A stretch of DNA of 64,000 bases from Mycocentrospora acerina. Lineage: Eukaryota; Ascomycota; Dothideomycetes; Pleosporales. The stretch covers positions 186,001 through 250,000 of the forward strand of contig JAKUHH010000040.1 in NCBI GenBank assembly GCA_022701365.1. Reading direction: 5' to 3'. Numbering within the stretch: position 1 is the stretch's first letter; every line of letters begins with the position of its first letter. Below are positions 46,495-55,453 of this stretch, piece after piece. The position numbers were made by a program, and so were the translations under genes. A model generated the notes under the pieces. That model was not told the DNA's origin. It worked only from the letters and a program-made list of their open reading frames with translations, and made no database searches.

Positions 46495-46554
46495 GTTCCA
46501 AAAAGCTCGTTCTCGTTCCAAAAAGTTCGTTCTCGTTCCAAAAAGCTCGTTCTC
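46495..46554. repeat. Three tandem copies of a 20-bp unit
   Basis: The unit gttccaaaaagctcgttctc is repeated three times without gaps, at 46495-46514, 46515-46534 and 46535-46554. The middle copy differs by one C-to-T change (gttcg for gctcg). It lies about 240 bp upstream of the secreted binding-protein-like gene. Confidence 0.95.
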
Positions 46555-47733
46555 GTACAGCAAGGCAAATACCGGTTCCGTGCTTGTAAAGACCAGCGGA
46601 AAATGCATGGGGACTATTGGTGACTCGATTTGTAATCTAAGTTCAACCGGCCCTAGGACGGAAAACACCTACCTCCTTATTCATTCGCTCGGCTTACAAC
46701 CTTGAAATGGCAAAAAAGTTGGCCGTTAAATTACCTCATGACCGGTACCCGGTGTTCTAACATTGGGTGGAGGAGATTCTGCACAGGATATGGTAGTCAA
46801 CGCCATGGAGCTAGGGCATCAATAATGGAGCAGATCAACGTTACGATTGCAGCAGCTCCTTCCACCTGTTTGCAGTTGTTACTATGACGCTTGATAACAC
46901 CGATGCAATCTGGTGATACGAGGAAAGGAGAGGATAGGGTTGAACAAGAGAAGTTGAGAATTGATGATATCATTACTACTTGCAACTACCTACAACATGG
47001 AGGAAGATTGTGCGTGCTAAGTCATCGACTAGTTTCGCAACCAATCAGCGTGTGGCGCCTTCATGGCGACTACCGCGAACAATTGGCCATCGGCCTGATG
47101 GTGAAACAAAGCCGAACGATCGCTCAGTTTTGCAAGCACCATCACAAAACACAAAGAAAAGCTGTCATGTCTAACGTCTGGTTCGCACAAGTTTTGTTCC
47201 TGTTGACGAATGCAAATCAGACTTAGCGACAAACATATTGTAGCAAGCTGAGAGAGCTTGAACAGCTGGCTCCATTGCTCTCTTCTACTCACTAGCTCTA
47301 TTCACCAAGATCTGTGTGCTGCGATAAATATCTTTGGTTTTGGGCCATGTTGAGGGAATGTCAAAAGAGCTAGAGCCTACCTCTGAGCTGCCATAGTAGG
47401 TGCGCAAGAAGTGTCGTAGAAAGAGGGTAAATTGCTCAAGTGAAAACAACAGAGAAAGACGACGTAGATGTTAGAAGTCGACAAGAGTACCTTATGCATA
47501 TCAAACCACTAGAAGGGACGGGTATTATAGTGCAACTTGGTATATTTGGAAGCTTGATAAAAACGATGTACATCTCAATCTCTAACTCACTCATTGGTAT
47601 CCGCTTTGACAAAATATACTACGTATCTAATACTGTAAGGTTCGTTGTATGTTAGTGGAATTAGATTATCGCAACTTTCGTTCAATCGACATCTATGCAG
47701 TGAAGCAATCCTCCTCTTTTGGCTTTCGTTTCA
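46555..47733. other. AT-rich spacer
   Basis: About 1.2 kb. Overlapping frames on both strands around 46891-47292 contradict one another and resemble nothing I know. I see no gene. Confidence 0.45.
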
Positions 47734-48402
47734 CTAACTAAAAGCATAATAGAACGATCGTACAATGCTTAGAATTACCTCTTGGTTACGAGGAGCATCA
47801 TTCACACTAGTTGTCAGACATTTTTTCATAGAACAATACTTGCGTACCAGATGAGAGGCGGTCGGATAAGATATGAATGGCAGGATGCAATCGATCACAT
47901 GCTGACTAAGAGCCAATAAAGCCTTGGATAGATCAGGTAAAATAAAGTCGTACTTGAGATCGTAGAAGCTATCTATATCTGTGGTATTGAAATTGCTAAA
48001 GCAAGCCAACATCACTTCATTCGTCGTAGCCCCATCGTCGTTAGTAAAGTTCTCATACTCGTAGTTGGGCTCGATAAGATCGAACAGATAATCAGTTTCA
48101 ATGCAAAGGTAGCTCGATGGTAGTTGTGAGCACAATGATATTGAAGATGATGAAGGATTCGGCCTCTCTGTCTTCAGAGTTGCCAATAACTTCACTAATG
48201 GGTCACGTTGTGATGAGCACATAGCCGAGTCTCGTCCTGGAAAGCATCTGCTTACAAAAGGCATTATAATCAAATTATTTAGCTGAAATGAATCACTAGG
48301 AGAAAGTGACCTCGTCGTTGTGATACTCCTGCACAATGAGGGTGACAACGTGTGGCGAATACTGGACTCAGTGTTGACAGTTATGTCCCTTCGAGTGTTC
48401 AA
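47734..48402 (-). CDS. Hypothetical protein, doubtful
   Basis: One open frame of 222 aa in an AT-rich, gene-poor region. It is Ser/Thr-rich at the N-terminus (SITTTRSLSPSDSFQLNNLI) and acidic in the middle (FDLIEPNYEYENFTNDDGAT). The last third has LSKALLALSQHVIDCILPFI and several cysteines. There is no signal peptide, membrane segment or known motif. A later ATG at 48264 (MPFVSRCFPGRDS) would give 176 aa. Length alone, in AT-rich DNA, gives it some credit; I do not recognise a family. Confidence 0.35.
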   Translation of the reverse strand: MNTRRDITVNTESSIRHTLSPSLCRSITTTRSLSPSDSFQLNNLIIMPFVSRCFPGRDSAMCSSQRDPLVKLLATLKTERPNPSSSSISLCSQLPSSYLCIETDYLFDLIEPNYEYENFTNDDGATTNEVMLACFSNFNTTDIDSFYDLKYDFILPDLSKALLALSQHVIDCILPFISYPTASHLVRKYCSMKKCLTTSVNDAPRNQEVILSIVRSFYYAFS

Positions 48403-48701
48403 TACCCTTTCTCCAACCCGCTTTTATTGAGCACAACTTTACCCTTCTTGGTAAACGTTGTGGGTACTTTTGATATACTTTAACTCATGCAGAAGGCCAA
48501 GAAGTTCGAAAATATTGTGTCGTAGGATGGCCACTAGGAATTTCTCGTAAGGGCAGTCCGAACCAACGGTGATCATTTTTTAAGCGACCGTACACTTCTC
48601 TCAGGCCGGCTATCATTGGATCTGTTCTTGTTCGACCATTTCAGCGTATCTAGCTCGATAATCAACCATTATTGAGGGATAAAAACAGACTTCACACACT
48701 T

Positions 48702-48965
48702 TTAGACGTACTTCATCACACGATTCTCTTCTTTCTTCGAGCGCACATATAACATCGTCAGCTTCAAATAGGTTGCAAGGACAGGCTCCATTACACTGTT
48801 TACATTGGATTTTGTGTCAAAGAACATCCATTGCCCGACACGCCTTCGATTTCTTCGTTCGACGGCGGCCACAAGTTTTGCAAACTCGCCTCCCTGGTAT
48901 TGTTCTGTTCCTTCATTGAATTCGACTGTCTTACTGATGTGAATGCGCAGCGAGACACAAAACAC
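48702..48965 (-). CDS. Short hypothetical ORF, doubtful
   Basis: An 87-codon frame with a protein-like mix of residues (GGEFAKLVAAVERRNRRRVG, TYLKLTMLYVRSKKEENRVM). It could be a 3' exon or a remnant; no partner exon can be joined and no family is recognised. Confidence 0.25.
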   Translation of the reverse strand: MFCVSLRIHISKTVEFNEGTEQYQGGEFAKLVAAVERRNRRRVGQWMFFDTKSNVNSVMEPVLATYLKLTMLYVRSKKEENRVMKYV

Positions 48966-49505
48966 TAGATATACTAATTGAACATTTGCGTTTTAGTAAG
49001 ATCTTTTGGCTTGTGGGCTTTGTATCTCCTTTCGAAAGGAAAGCCTAGGCACACATCATGGTGAAAATTTAAATCGTAATTCAACACCTCACCGCAGCCT
49101 AAGGCAAACACTCAGCATCAATCCTCCAGTGCTGTCAAAGATCTCAGTAACAAGACTATCATATATCAGTACGCCTTCTGAGGAGATGGCACATGCACGG
49201 AGCAGCAAAGTTTCTTAGAATTATGGTCTTGTAGCCTTAGCATAATTGGATTACTGTGTCTGTACACTTAACGCCTAGATTCACTTGACGCTTTAAAAAA
49301 TTAAAACCACTCTCAACTTTAACTTAATAAAATACCTTACTGTAACGGTCAGGCACCCTGCCCTTGCTATTGATACCACGCGATAACTCTAATTACACCA
49401 AATGATAAGCATAATAATACTTAGGCAATTATTATGTGTGTATTGATATACGAATAGTACTAGCACTAGAATTTACTGACTAGCTGCTATAAGCAAGGTA
49501 AGCCA
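48966..49505. other. AT-rich spacer before the LTR-like copy
   Basis: About 540 bp, AT-rich, stops in all frames except a 70-codon frame at 49006-49218 of no evident meaning. Confidence 0.4.
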
Positions 49506-49779
49506 CGTCAACTATTCACGTGCTTAGTTATTACACTCTCCTCCTTAGAGGCTCTTGTCCTAAGAGCGTTAGGCAGGCATGTAACCTTCACAACGTCACG
49601 TTCTGGTTTGCCCCTGAATCAACCAACACCTATCTAGAAGCCACCCGATACTCACCCACCCCTGATAGCGATGCTTGGATGGGTTATATAAGGAACCAGA
49701 CTGTGTAGCGTTGTAGAGTAGTTTTTCTGTATCCTTTCGTACAAGACCTATAGGTGTGGAGAATAGTATATTTAGTATA
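49506..49779 (+). mobile_element. LTR-like copy, left arm of an inverted pair
   Basis: About 270 bp that recur in reverse orientation at 49936-50198. The copy has features of a retrotransposon LTR: a start near GTCAAC (TGTTAAC in the other copy), an internal TATATAAGG at about 49685, and a T-rich stretch after TGTAGAGTAG. The best-preserved core, 49587-49669, matches the partner over 83 bp with nine differences, all transitions. No internal gag or pol region with long frames adjoins it, so it is probably a solo LTR or a truncated element. The exact ends are uncertain. Confidence 0.6.
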
Positions 49780-49935
49780 CCCCCCAGCCCCAGCACTCCC
49801 GTATGCCTCGTAGTGAACACCGGACCCAATTCGAATGACTCTCTACTTACCTACGTCGTTATAGTAAGCAGAGAGTAATCTAAATTAGGTCTAGTGTCTT
49901 CTTTAAGACCTACAAGACCGCTAAGACTAATAATT

Positions 49936-50198
49936 ATACTTAAAATACTTTTTTTCACACCTAAAAGTCTAATTGAAGAATACTAATAAAAACTACTTCT
50001 ACAAAGCTACACAGCTTGCATCTTTATACACCCTATCCTAGGGTACAGCTATCAGGGGCGGGTAAGTATCGGGTGGCTTTTAGATAGGTATCAGTTGATT
50101 CAGGGACAAGCCAGAATGTGACGTTGTGAATTTTACAAGCTGCTTACTACAGGAGCCTTAACCTAAAGCCCTACTATAATAATAAGCACCTGTTAACA
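49936..50198 (-). mobile_element. LTR-like copy, right arm of an inverted pair
   Basis: Reverse-strand partner of the copy at 49506-49779. Read on the minus strand it starts TGTTAACAGGTGCTTA and contains GGGTGTATAAAG where the other copy has TATATAAGG, then CTGTGTAGC and a T-rich run. Its core is 50048-50130. It is a little more AT-rich than the left arm, as if it had taken more C-to-T change. The two arms face each other across about 155 bp. Confidence 0.6.
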
Positions 50199-51517
50199 AA
50201 CTTGATTTTTAGTAACACTGCGTAGTGAGAGCATTACTACTGTTTTACTATGCTTCTAAGGCTCTAGCTGTCAGGATTGTTCCCTGAAGAGGCCTACCTC
50301 AAGTCTCGTTGGAGTATCAGGCCCCCACAAGGGCCGTACCAGGTAACTGTGAGGATCCTGGAGGAGGTCTGGGTTACCTAGGGATACTCAGCCTCCTCGA
50401 GAACTGGTATAATTACCTCTATTGAATCTGACCTTAAGAGGTAATAATATATCTATCAATATACCTTTACACTACACTTAGATCCTACTTGCCTTACTAC
50501 GTGACGTATGAAGGATCCTAACACTAGCAAAAAGAGCTTAGCATGAGAGGGAAACAGCGCCTTAAAGACTAATGCCTGCATAAGCATTATAACATTTAAA
50601 CTAGGGAGCTTAGAGATATTCATTCAAATTTAAAAAAAAGAAGTGTTGTTAGGGAGGCATTAGAGTAGGAAGGGTAAGTTGGTAGGGGCTTAGCAAAAGT
50701 GACTGGCTCGCATATGGGGTGCGTTAGGCCTTACATGTCATAATATAAATCTAAACTGAATCTATACTAATAGTATTTTGGTCAATAATTAGTTCATTTT
50801 CTTTTAGCTTTCTGTAGTATAGATTTTTCATACCTTGAAAAAGTTGTGTTTGGCTATAGATCCTCACATGCCTTTATAAATAAGACATAACATGCACATT
50901 GTGACACACATCCGAACCCATCTGACCTAGCTCGATATAAGAAAACCTGACACGGACACTTCCAATGTCTGACAGCAGGAGCTTACCCCCTTTAGTTTTC
51001 AGTCTTAACAGAAGATTGCCGATATGCAACCCTTTGAGATACTTGATGCGTGTATTCTTTCCAAGCTTTGCTTTTGTTCTCACACATCTCCGTTCTTGCC
51101 CTCGGGCTAAACCTGTCTATCTGTAAGCGAAAATGAATATGGTTGCTGAGAATGTAAATCATTCCAAAGGGTATATAGTGTGATTTTGCTATAGTGAATA
51201 AAGAATTATACCGCAAAGTGTAACCTTGTGCCAAGACACCAACATATAGCATATCGGGTGGGCTTCCCATGGATGTTTAGGAAGCAGAGGAGGTAGAAGT
51301 ACGCGATTGTCTTTATCGATAAGCCATCGTCACGAACTTTTTCAACAGTAGGCGCCCACATCACAACGCCGTCATTTGAAGCCCAGCTTCTGACATCTGC
51401 AATTTTTATTGAGTTGATACTCTTCATTCTTTTCTACCAGATGGGGTGTTTACCTCCCGTATTCAACCCATCTCCCTTCCGACCACGCCGCACATCAAAC
51501 CCTTACGCAGCCTGCTG
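50199..51517. other. AT-rich stretch with possible element debris
   Basis: About 1.3 kb. At roughly 50277-50380 a GC-richer island is open for about 36 codons on the plus strand (EEAYLKSRWSIRPPQGPYQV), which may be debris of a coding element. Minus-strand frames at 50992-51270 and 51206-51427 look partly protein-like (SWASNDGVVMWAPTVEKVRD) but lack splice partners or a known family. The PPR gene promoter must lie at the right end. Confidence 0.4.
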
Positions 51518-53779
51518 ATGCTTGCGCTCCTTCGACCACGATGCGTTCTCCACTCTAGCTATTGCACCCAAACGCGCTCGCTGAATACACTCCCGCGCAA
51601 GATTCCCACCTACGTCAAGCGATGGAATCCCACGCTCCATCGATCCACGACTGCACAGAATGTGCCGACTGAGCCCACCCAGCTTCAGGCGACAGCAATC
51701 GATCATGTCACGCGCCAGGAAAAACGGGAAGAGCTTCGAGATACTCAGAGGGTCATTATTATACGCAAGGATAGCACCCTCAGGCAGCACCATGCCTACC
51801 GACGGCTGAACTATCTTCTCCATCGCGCAGATGAGAGCGGCAGTTGCGACGCCACTATTCGTGCTCCATTATGGAAAGCGTACACTTTGGCTAAGATGTT
51901 CGATTCCAGACTCCCATCGCATATGCCCGACCGAGCCTGGGATCTTTTATGGGCTGTACAGGCTGTCGAGTCTCCAGATAATCGCAACCGAAGTGCACAT
52001 TTGGAGGAGCTTGATCGTGATATGCGTTCTGTCAACAAGCGTAATACGTCTGGTCAAAGGGCTCAATATTTGGAGGGACTGTTTCTCAGCGGCAAAGAAC
52101 AGCAAGCGCTGCATGAGTGGGAGCAAGACCATAGCAGAGGCCCCGAGGGCGAACAACTAGACTACAAGCCAGAGCATCTGGAAATTGGGGCGAAACTGCA
52201 TGCGCTCGCTGGCAATGCAAACCGTGCTCGCCAGAATATGAATGAGCTATTTAGTCTGTACCCTGTGTGGAACCCATCTGTTATGATGACTGTATTTCGC
52301 GCTCATACGAGTTCGGAGCTGGCAAAGCATCACGACACGGCAAAGGAGATATATGTTCAGATGAAAGAACGTATGGGCGGTGCTGTATCAGTTGAAGATT
52401 ATGACTCTTGGCTTGTTGGCTTTTTAGAAGCAAGACATCTTTGGTACGCGAAACAAGTATTCAAGGACATGATCAAAAGTGGGCATCTCACAGCTGCTGG
52501 ACCGGTGGACCGCGTTGATGAGGTCCTTAAAAGGCTTCATCTTCTATATCAGCTCGGTACAGACATCTCAAAGATGACGAGTATCGCCCTTGATGCCATC
52601 TCAGTATTGCCAACATCATACCATGGATACTTGTTTGGCGACTGGATGAAGTCTGCTGTTGTACAGCAAGCGCCCGAAGCTGCCGCACAAATTCTGGACA
52701 TGATGTTGCAGCGAGGCTACACACCTGAAGTCTTCCATTTCAATATGCTACTGAAAGCTCTCTTACGCACAAGAGAACGACCCAGTGTCTTGAAAGCTGA
52801 GAATATTGGTTGGAGTATGATTGATGAAGCAAGAAAAATCTGTGATAAAAGCTCCTCCAACACAGTCGGTGCAAAAAACATACCCGCAGCCAACGTCACA
52901 ACCTTTGCTCTAATTATGCACCACCACGCCCAGAACCTACAATGGGAGCACGTCGATTACCTAGCACGACAACTGAAAGAAACCACCATTCGACCCAACG
53001 CTACAATTATGAACGTCCTCATGGACAACAAAACCCGGCAAGGAAGACACAGCGAAGCGTGGACGATATACAAATCTCTCACGCAGCCGCAAGAAGGTGC
53101 TGACGGTATTTATCCTGATGGCGCCACCTTCCGATGTCTCTGGAAAACGCTGCGTCTTGCCCTGAGCTCCCACGAGTCGCGCAAAGATCCTAACCTCCCC
53201 ACACCGCGTGAACTGCTGAAAGAGATGGTCCTTTGGTGGACACTCTGCCGCAGCCGATACGACGCTTCGCGCTTCCGACAAGGCCTCGCTGGCGCAGACA
53301 ACGGCGCAATAACTAGCTTGATACTTCACTGCTTTAGCTACACAGACGATCTTCCTGGATCCCTGGTCACACTGCACATTCTACGACACAAGTTTGACAT
53401 CTTCCCCACCGACAAGTCCGCAGAGATTCTGCAGAAACAGATGGCGTGGGTAGACATGGCGCGCAAATCAGAATTTGAACGCGAACAGTTTGGAAGCAGT
53501 GGCTCATACAAACGTAATTTGGCACAGATTCGACGCGTTTATGATATCCTGTTGCAGAGACGGTTGGACCGGATGGCGGTGAGCGAGGAGGAGTATATGA
53601 AGTTGACGCAAGAGGAGATTGGCGATATGGGGTTGAACTTGCTCAGTGAGTTTGTGCGGGTTATGCTGAAGAGGAAGTTCTTGCCCGAGGTTGTAGAGAT
53701 GATGATTGAGGCGACGGCTAGGGAGGCGGGCGTCATGGGGCTGAGGACGGGGGATATGGATGCTTTTGAGGTTGCTTGA
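51518..53779 (+). CDS. Mitochondrial pentatricopeptide-repeat-like protein
   Basis: A single exon of 753 aa. The N-terminus, MLALLRPRCVLHSSYCTQTR, is basic, Ser/Thr-rich and free of acidic residues, as in a mitochondrial targeting sequence. The body is all-helical with spaced repeats of PPR type, for example ILDMMLQRGYTPEVFHFNML, KETTIRPNATIMNVLMDNKT and RQGRHSEAWTIYKSLTQ with PDGATFRCLW. Such proteins bind organellar RNA and act in mitochondrial RNA processing, stability or translation. The specific target cannot be told. The start at 51518 is the first ATG in the frame; the open frame extends upstream without one. The absence of introns is common for fungal PPR genes. Confidence 0.75.
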   Translation: MLALLRPRCVLHSSYCTQTRSLNTLPRKIPTYVKRWNPTLHRSTTAQNVPTEPTQLQATAIDHVTRQEKREELRDTQRVIIIRKDSTLRQHHAYRRLNYLLHRADESGSCDATIRAPLWKAYTLAKMFDSRLPSHMPDRAWDLLWAVQAVESPDNRNRSAHLEELDRDMRSVNKRNTSGQRAQYLEGLFLSGKEQQALHEWEQDHSRGPEGEQLDYKPEHLEIGAKLHALAGNANRARQNMNELFSLYPVWNPSVMMTVFRAHTSSELAKHHDTAKEIYVQMKERMGGAVSVEDYDSWLVGFLEARHLWYAKQVFKDMIKSGHLTAAGPVDRVDEVLKRLHLLYQLGTDISKMTSIALDAISVLPTSYHGYLFGDWMKSAVVQQAPEAAAQILDMMLQRGYTPEVFHFNMLLKALLRTRERPSVLKAENIGWSMIDEARKICDKSSSNTVGAKNIPAANVTTFALIMHHHAQNLQWEHVDYLARQLKETTIRPNATIMNVLMDNKTRQGRHSEAWTIYKSLTQPQEGADGIYPDGATFRCLWKTLRLALSSHESRKDPNLPTPRELLKEMVLWWTLCRSRYDASRFRQGLAGADNGAITSLILHCFSYTDDLPGSLVTLHILRHKFDIFPTDKSAEILQKQMAWVDMARKSEFEREQFGSSGSYKRNLAQIRRVYDILLQRRLDRMAVSEEEYMKLTQEEIGDMGLNLLSEFVRVMLKRKFLPEVVEMMIEATAREAGVMGLRTGDMDAFEVA

Positions 53780-54025
53780 TGGATACATCGAAGAAGCTTC
53801 AGATGATGTTTTAGAGGTCGATGTATGGGATTGGAATGTACGATACGAAGTTTGGTTTGGCATTTGCAACAACAATTTGAGTTGTAACATAATGTACTAT
53901 ATATAATCTGAAAGATACCCAGCCATAATCAATGAGCCCACCGTGTGTCACAAGCACCTTGTGGATTTGCACCGCTTTCGTTACCGTAATATCATACAAT
54001 CAGTTTTCCCTTGCTCTTAAACATT

Positions 54026-54765
54026 CTACAATCCCAAAGGATTACTGGCACTACCCGCCTTCACAGTGCTCGAAGTCATGCCAGTCCTCGTCGCCATGCT
54101 AGCCTTCCCGCCCGTAATCCCCGTCGACAACCCCAGCGGATTTGTCTTTGTGGTTGCCCGACTGCCCGCAGCGCCCGTCACATCCTTGATCGAATTGCCA
54201 TATTCACGAACCACGTCGCCCCAAGAGCGTGATGAATTTGCGATGCTGCGGGATCAGTTGTTAGTACGAGACATTTCCCGATTAGTACGAAAAGGAAAAG
54301 GGCGAGGAGAGTGAATAGTAGGCGATAAAAATAGACATACCTAACACCGGCGCCCCTCCCAGCTCCAGCCACACCATTGCCCGCCGCGGTTGCGATTGCG
54401 CCGGCGAAATTGCCTACTCCAGATGCTGCTGTCGAGACTGTGCGGCCCAGCCAGCCCTGTGATTGCGCGGGTTTAGCGGGTGTGGGGAGGGCTTTTAGTA
54501 GTGGTTTTTTTGTCCCGATTGGGGTGATGGGCTTCTTTGTTGGTTGGATGACCTTAGTCGTGGTCACTGGCGCTTTCTTCTGGACGGCAGTCATGGGCTT
54601 CTTTACGGTTTGGAGAGGTGTGGTGGGTTTCTTTGTCGACTGAAGGGGGGCGATGGGTTTCTTTGTGGGCTGAGTCGATACGGCGGGCTTCTTGTTTAGC
54701 TGGAGAGCCCTCGCTTGCGCTGTTTTGGCGGGGATCTTCTTTGTTCCTATGGGTTGGGGTGCCAT
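54026..54765 (-). CDS. Lys/Pro-repeat protein of unknown function
   Basis: Exons 54765-54341 and 54245-54026 give 214 aa. The N-terminal half is a string of degenerate KKP repeats (TKKPIAPLQSTKKPTTPLQ, then TVKKPMTAVQKKAPV), strongly basic and probably disordered. The centre, SQGWLGRTVSTAASGVGNFA and AGAIATAAGNGVAGAGRGAG, is a Gly/Ala-rich amphipathic stretch. The exon 2 part has RSWGDVVREYGNSIKDVTGA and ends ASNPLGL; another NPLGLS occurs earlier. The GWLG...SWGD...NPLGLS layout is known to me from small uncharacterised fungal proteins. No domain function is assigned. The splice junction (AG|C ATC) restores the frame cleanly. Confidence 0.7.
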
Positions 54766-55453
54766 GTTGATGTTGGAAGAATTCGTATCTAGGCCGTGAA
54801 AATTGCTTGGAGATGTAGAGTTGCTTCAGTCGGGAGGTTGATGAGATGTTCGAGTGATGGAGATGCAAAGACGATTCATTTTACCCCCTGGTAACCCTTG
54901 TAATGCCCTGGGATGGGAAACTTGAATGTCTGGCAGTGATGCTCGCTGTGGCGCTAAATATGATGTCAGGACGGCTCAACGTCTGCGCTTGCTTGTTGCG
55001 ACTAAGGGCTGCATTAGCGTGTTGCCGCGTGCATATGCGGAACATCAGGGATTCCAGACCCTTTGATGCGAAACAACATGTCGAGATCGTCGAGGTCCCG
55101 CGCCACTACACCTCCACGACACTCGTTACATAGTCAGGTTTCTCGCTGTCCCGCTCCGGTTCGTGTGCTGGGTAGATTTGTAATTCCTTAGATGCTAATA
55201 TACCCCGACACGCTGCACTGAAGGGCAGGAAAGGCTTCTGACGTGCGGAGTCGTCGATGCTCACGGACACACTGTTCTCTCCCCACCAGACCACCAGACG
55301 CGACGGCGCGCAATGAGCCTCTTTCACCTCGACCAACACGTGCAATAATCAAAACAAGCCCGTGAGTTCGGTTTATTATTGTCAACATGCGCCAGTACCT
55401 GTACTCGTCACTGCACACAATCGTCTTGCGCAACGCTTGGTGATGTCGTAGTC
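54766..55453. other. Divergent promoter region
   Basis: 688 bp between the Lys/Pro-repeat gene and the kinase gene. No ORF of note. The plus-strand frame just before 55454 has no ATG in frame. Confidence 0.5.

Noticed and set aside
46891..47292. Overlapping plus and minus frames
   Set aside because: They contradict one another, lack splice partners and look like chance frames in moderately AT-rich DNA.
50992..51427. Minus-strand frames just upstream of the PPR gene
   Set aside because: Partly protein-like, but no start context, splice partner or family was found; kept only as a note in the spacer description.
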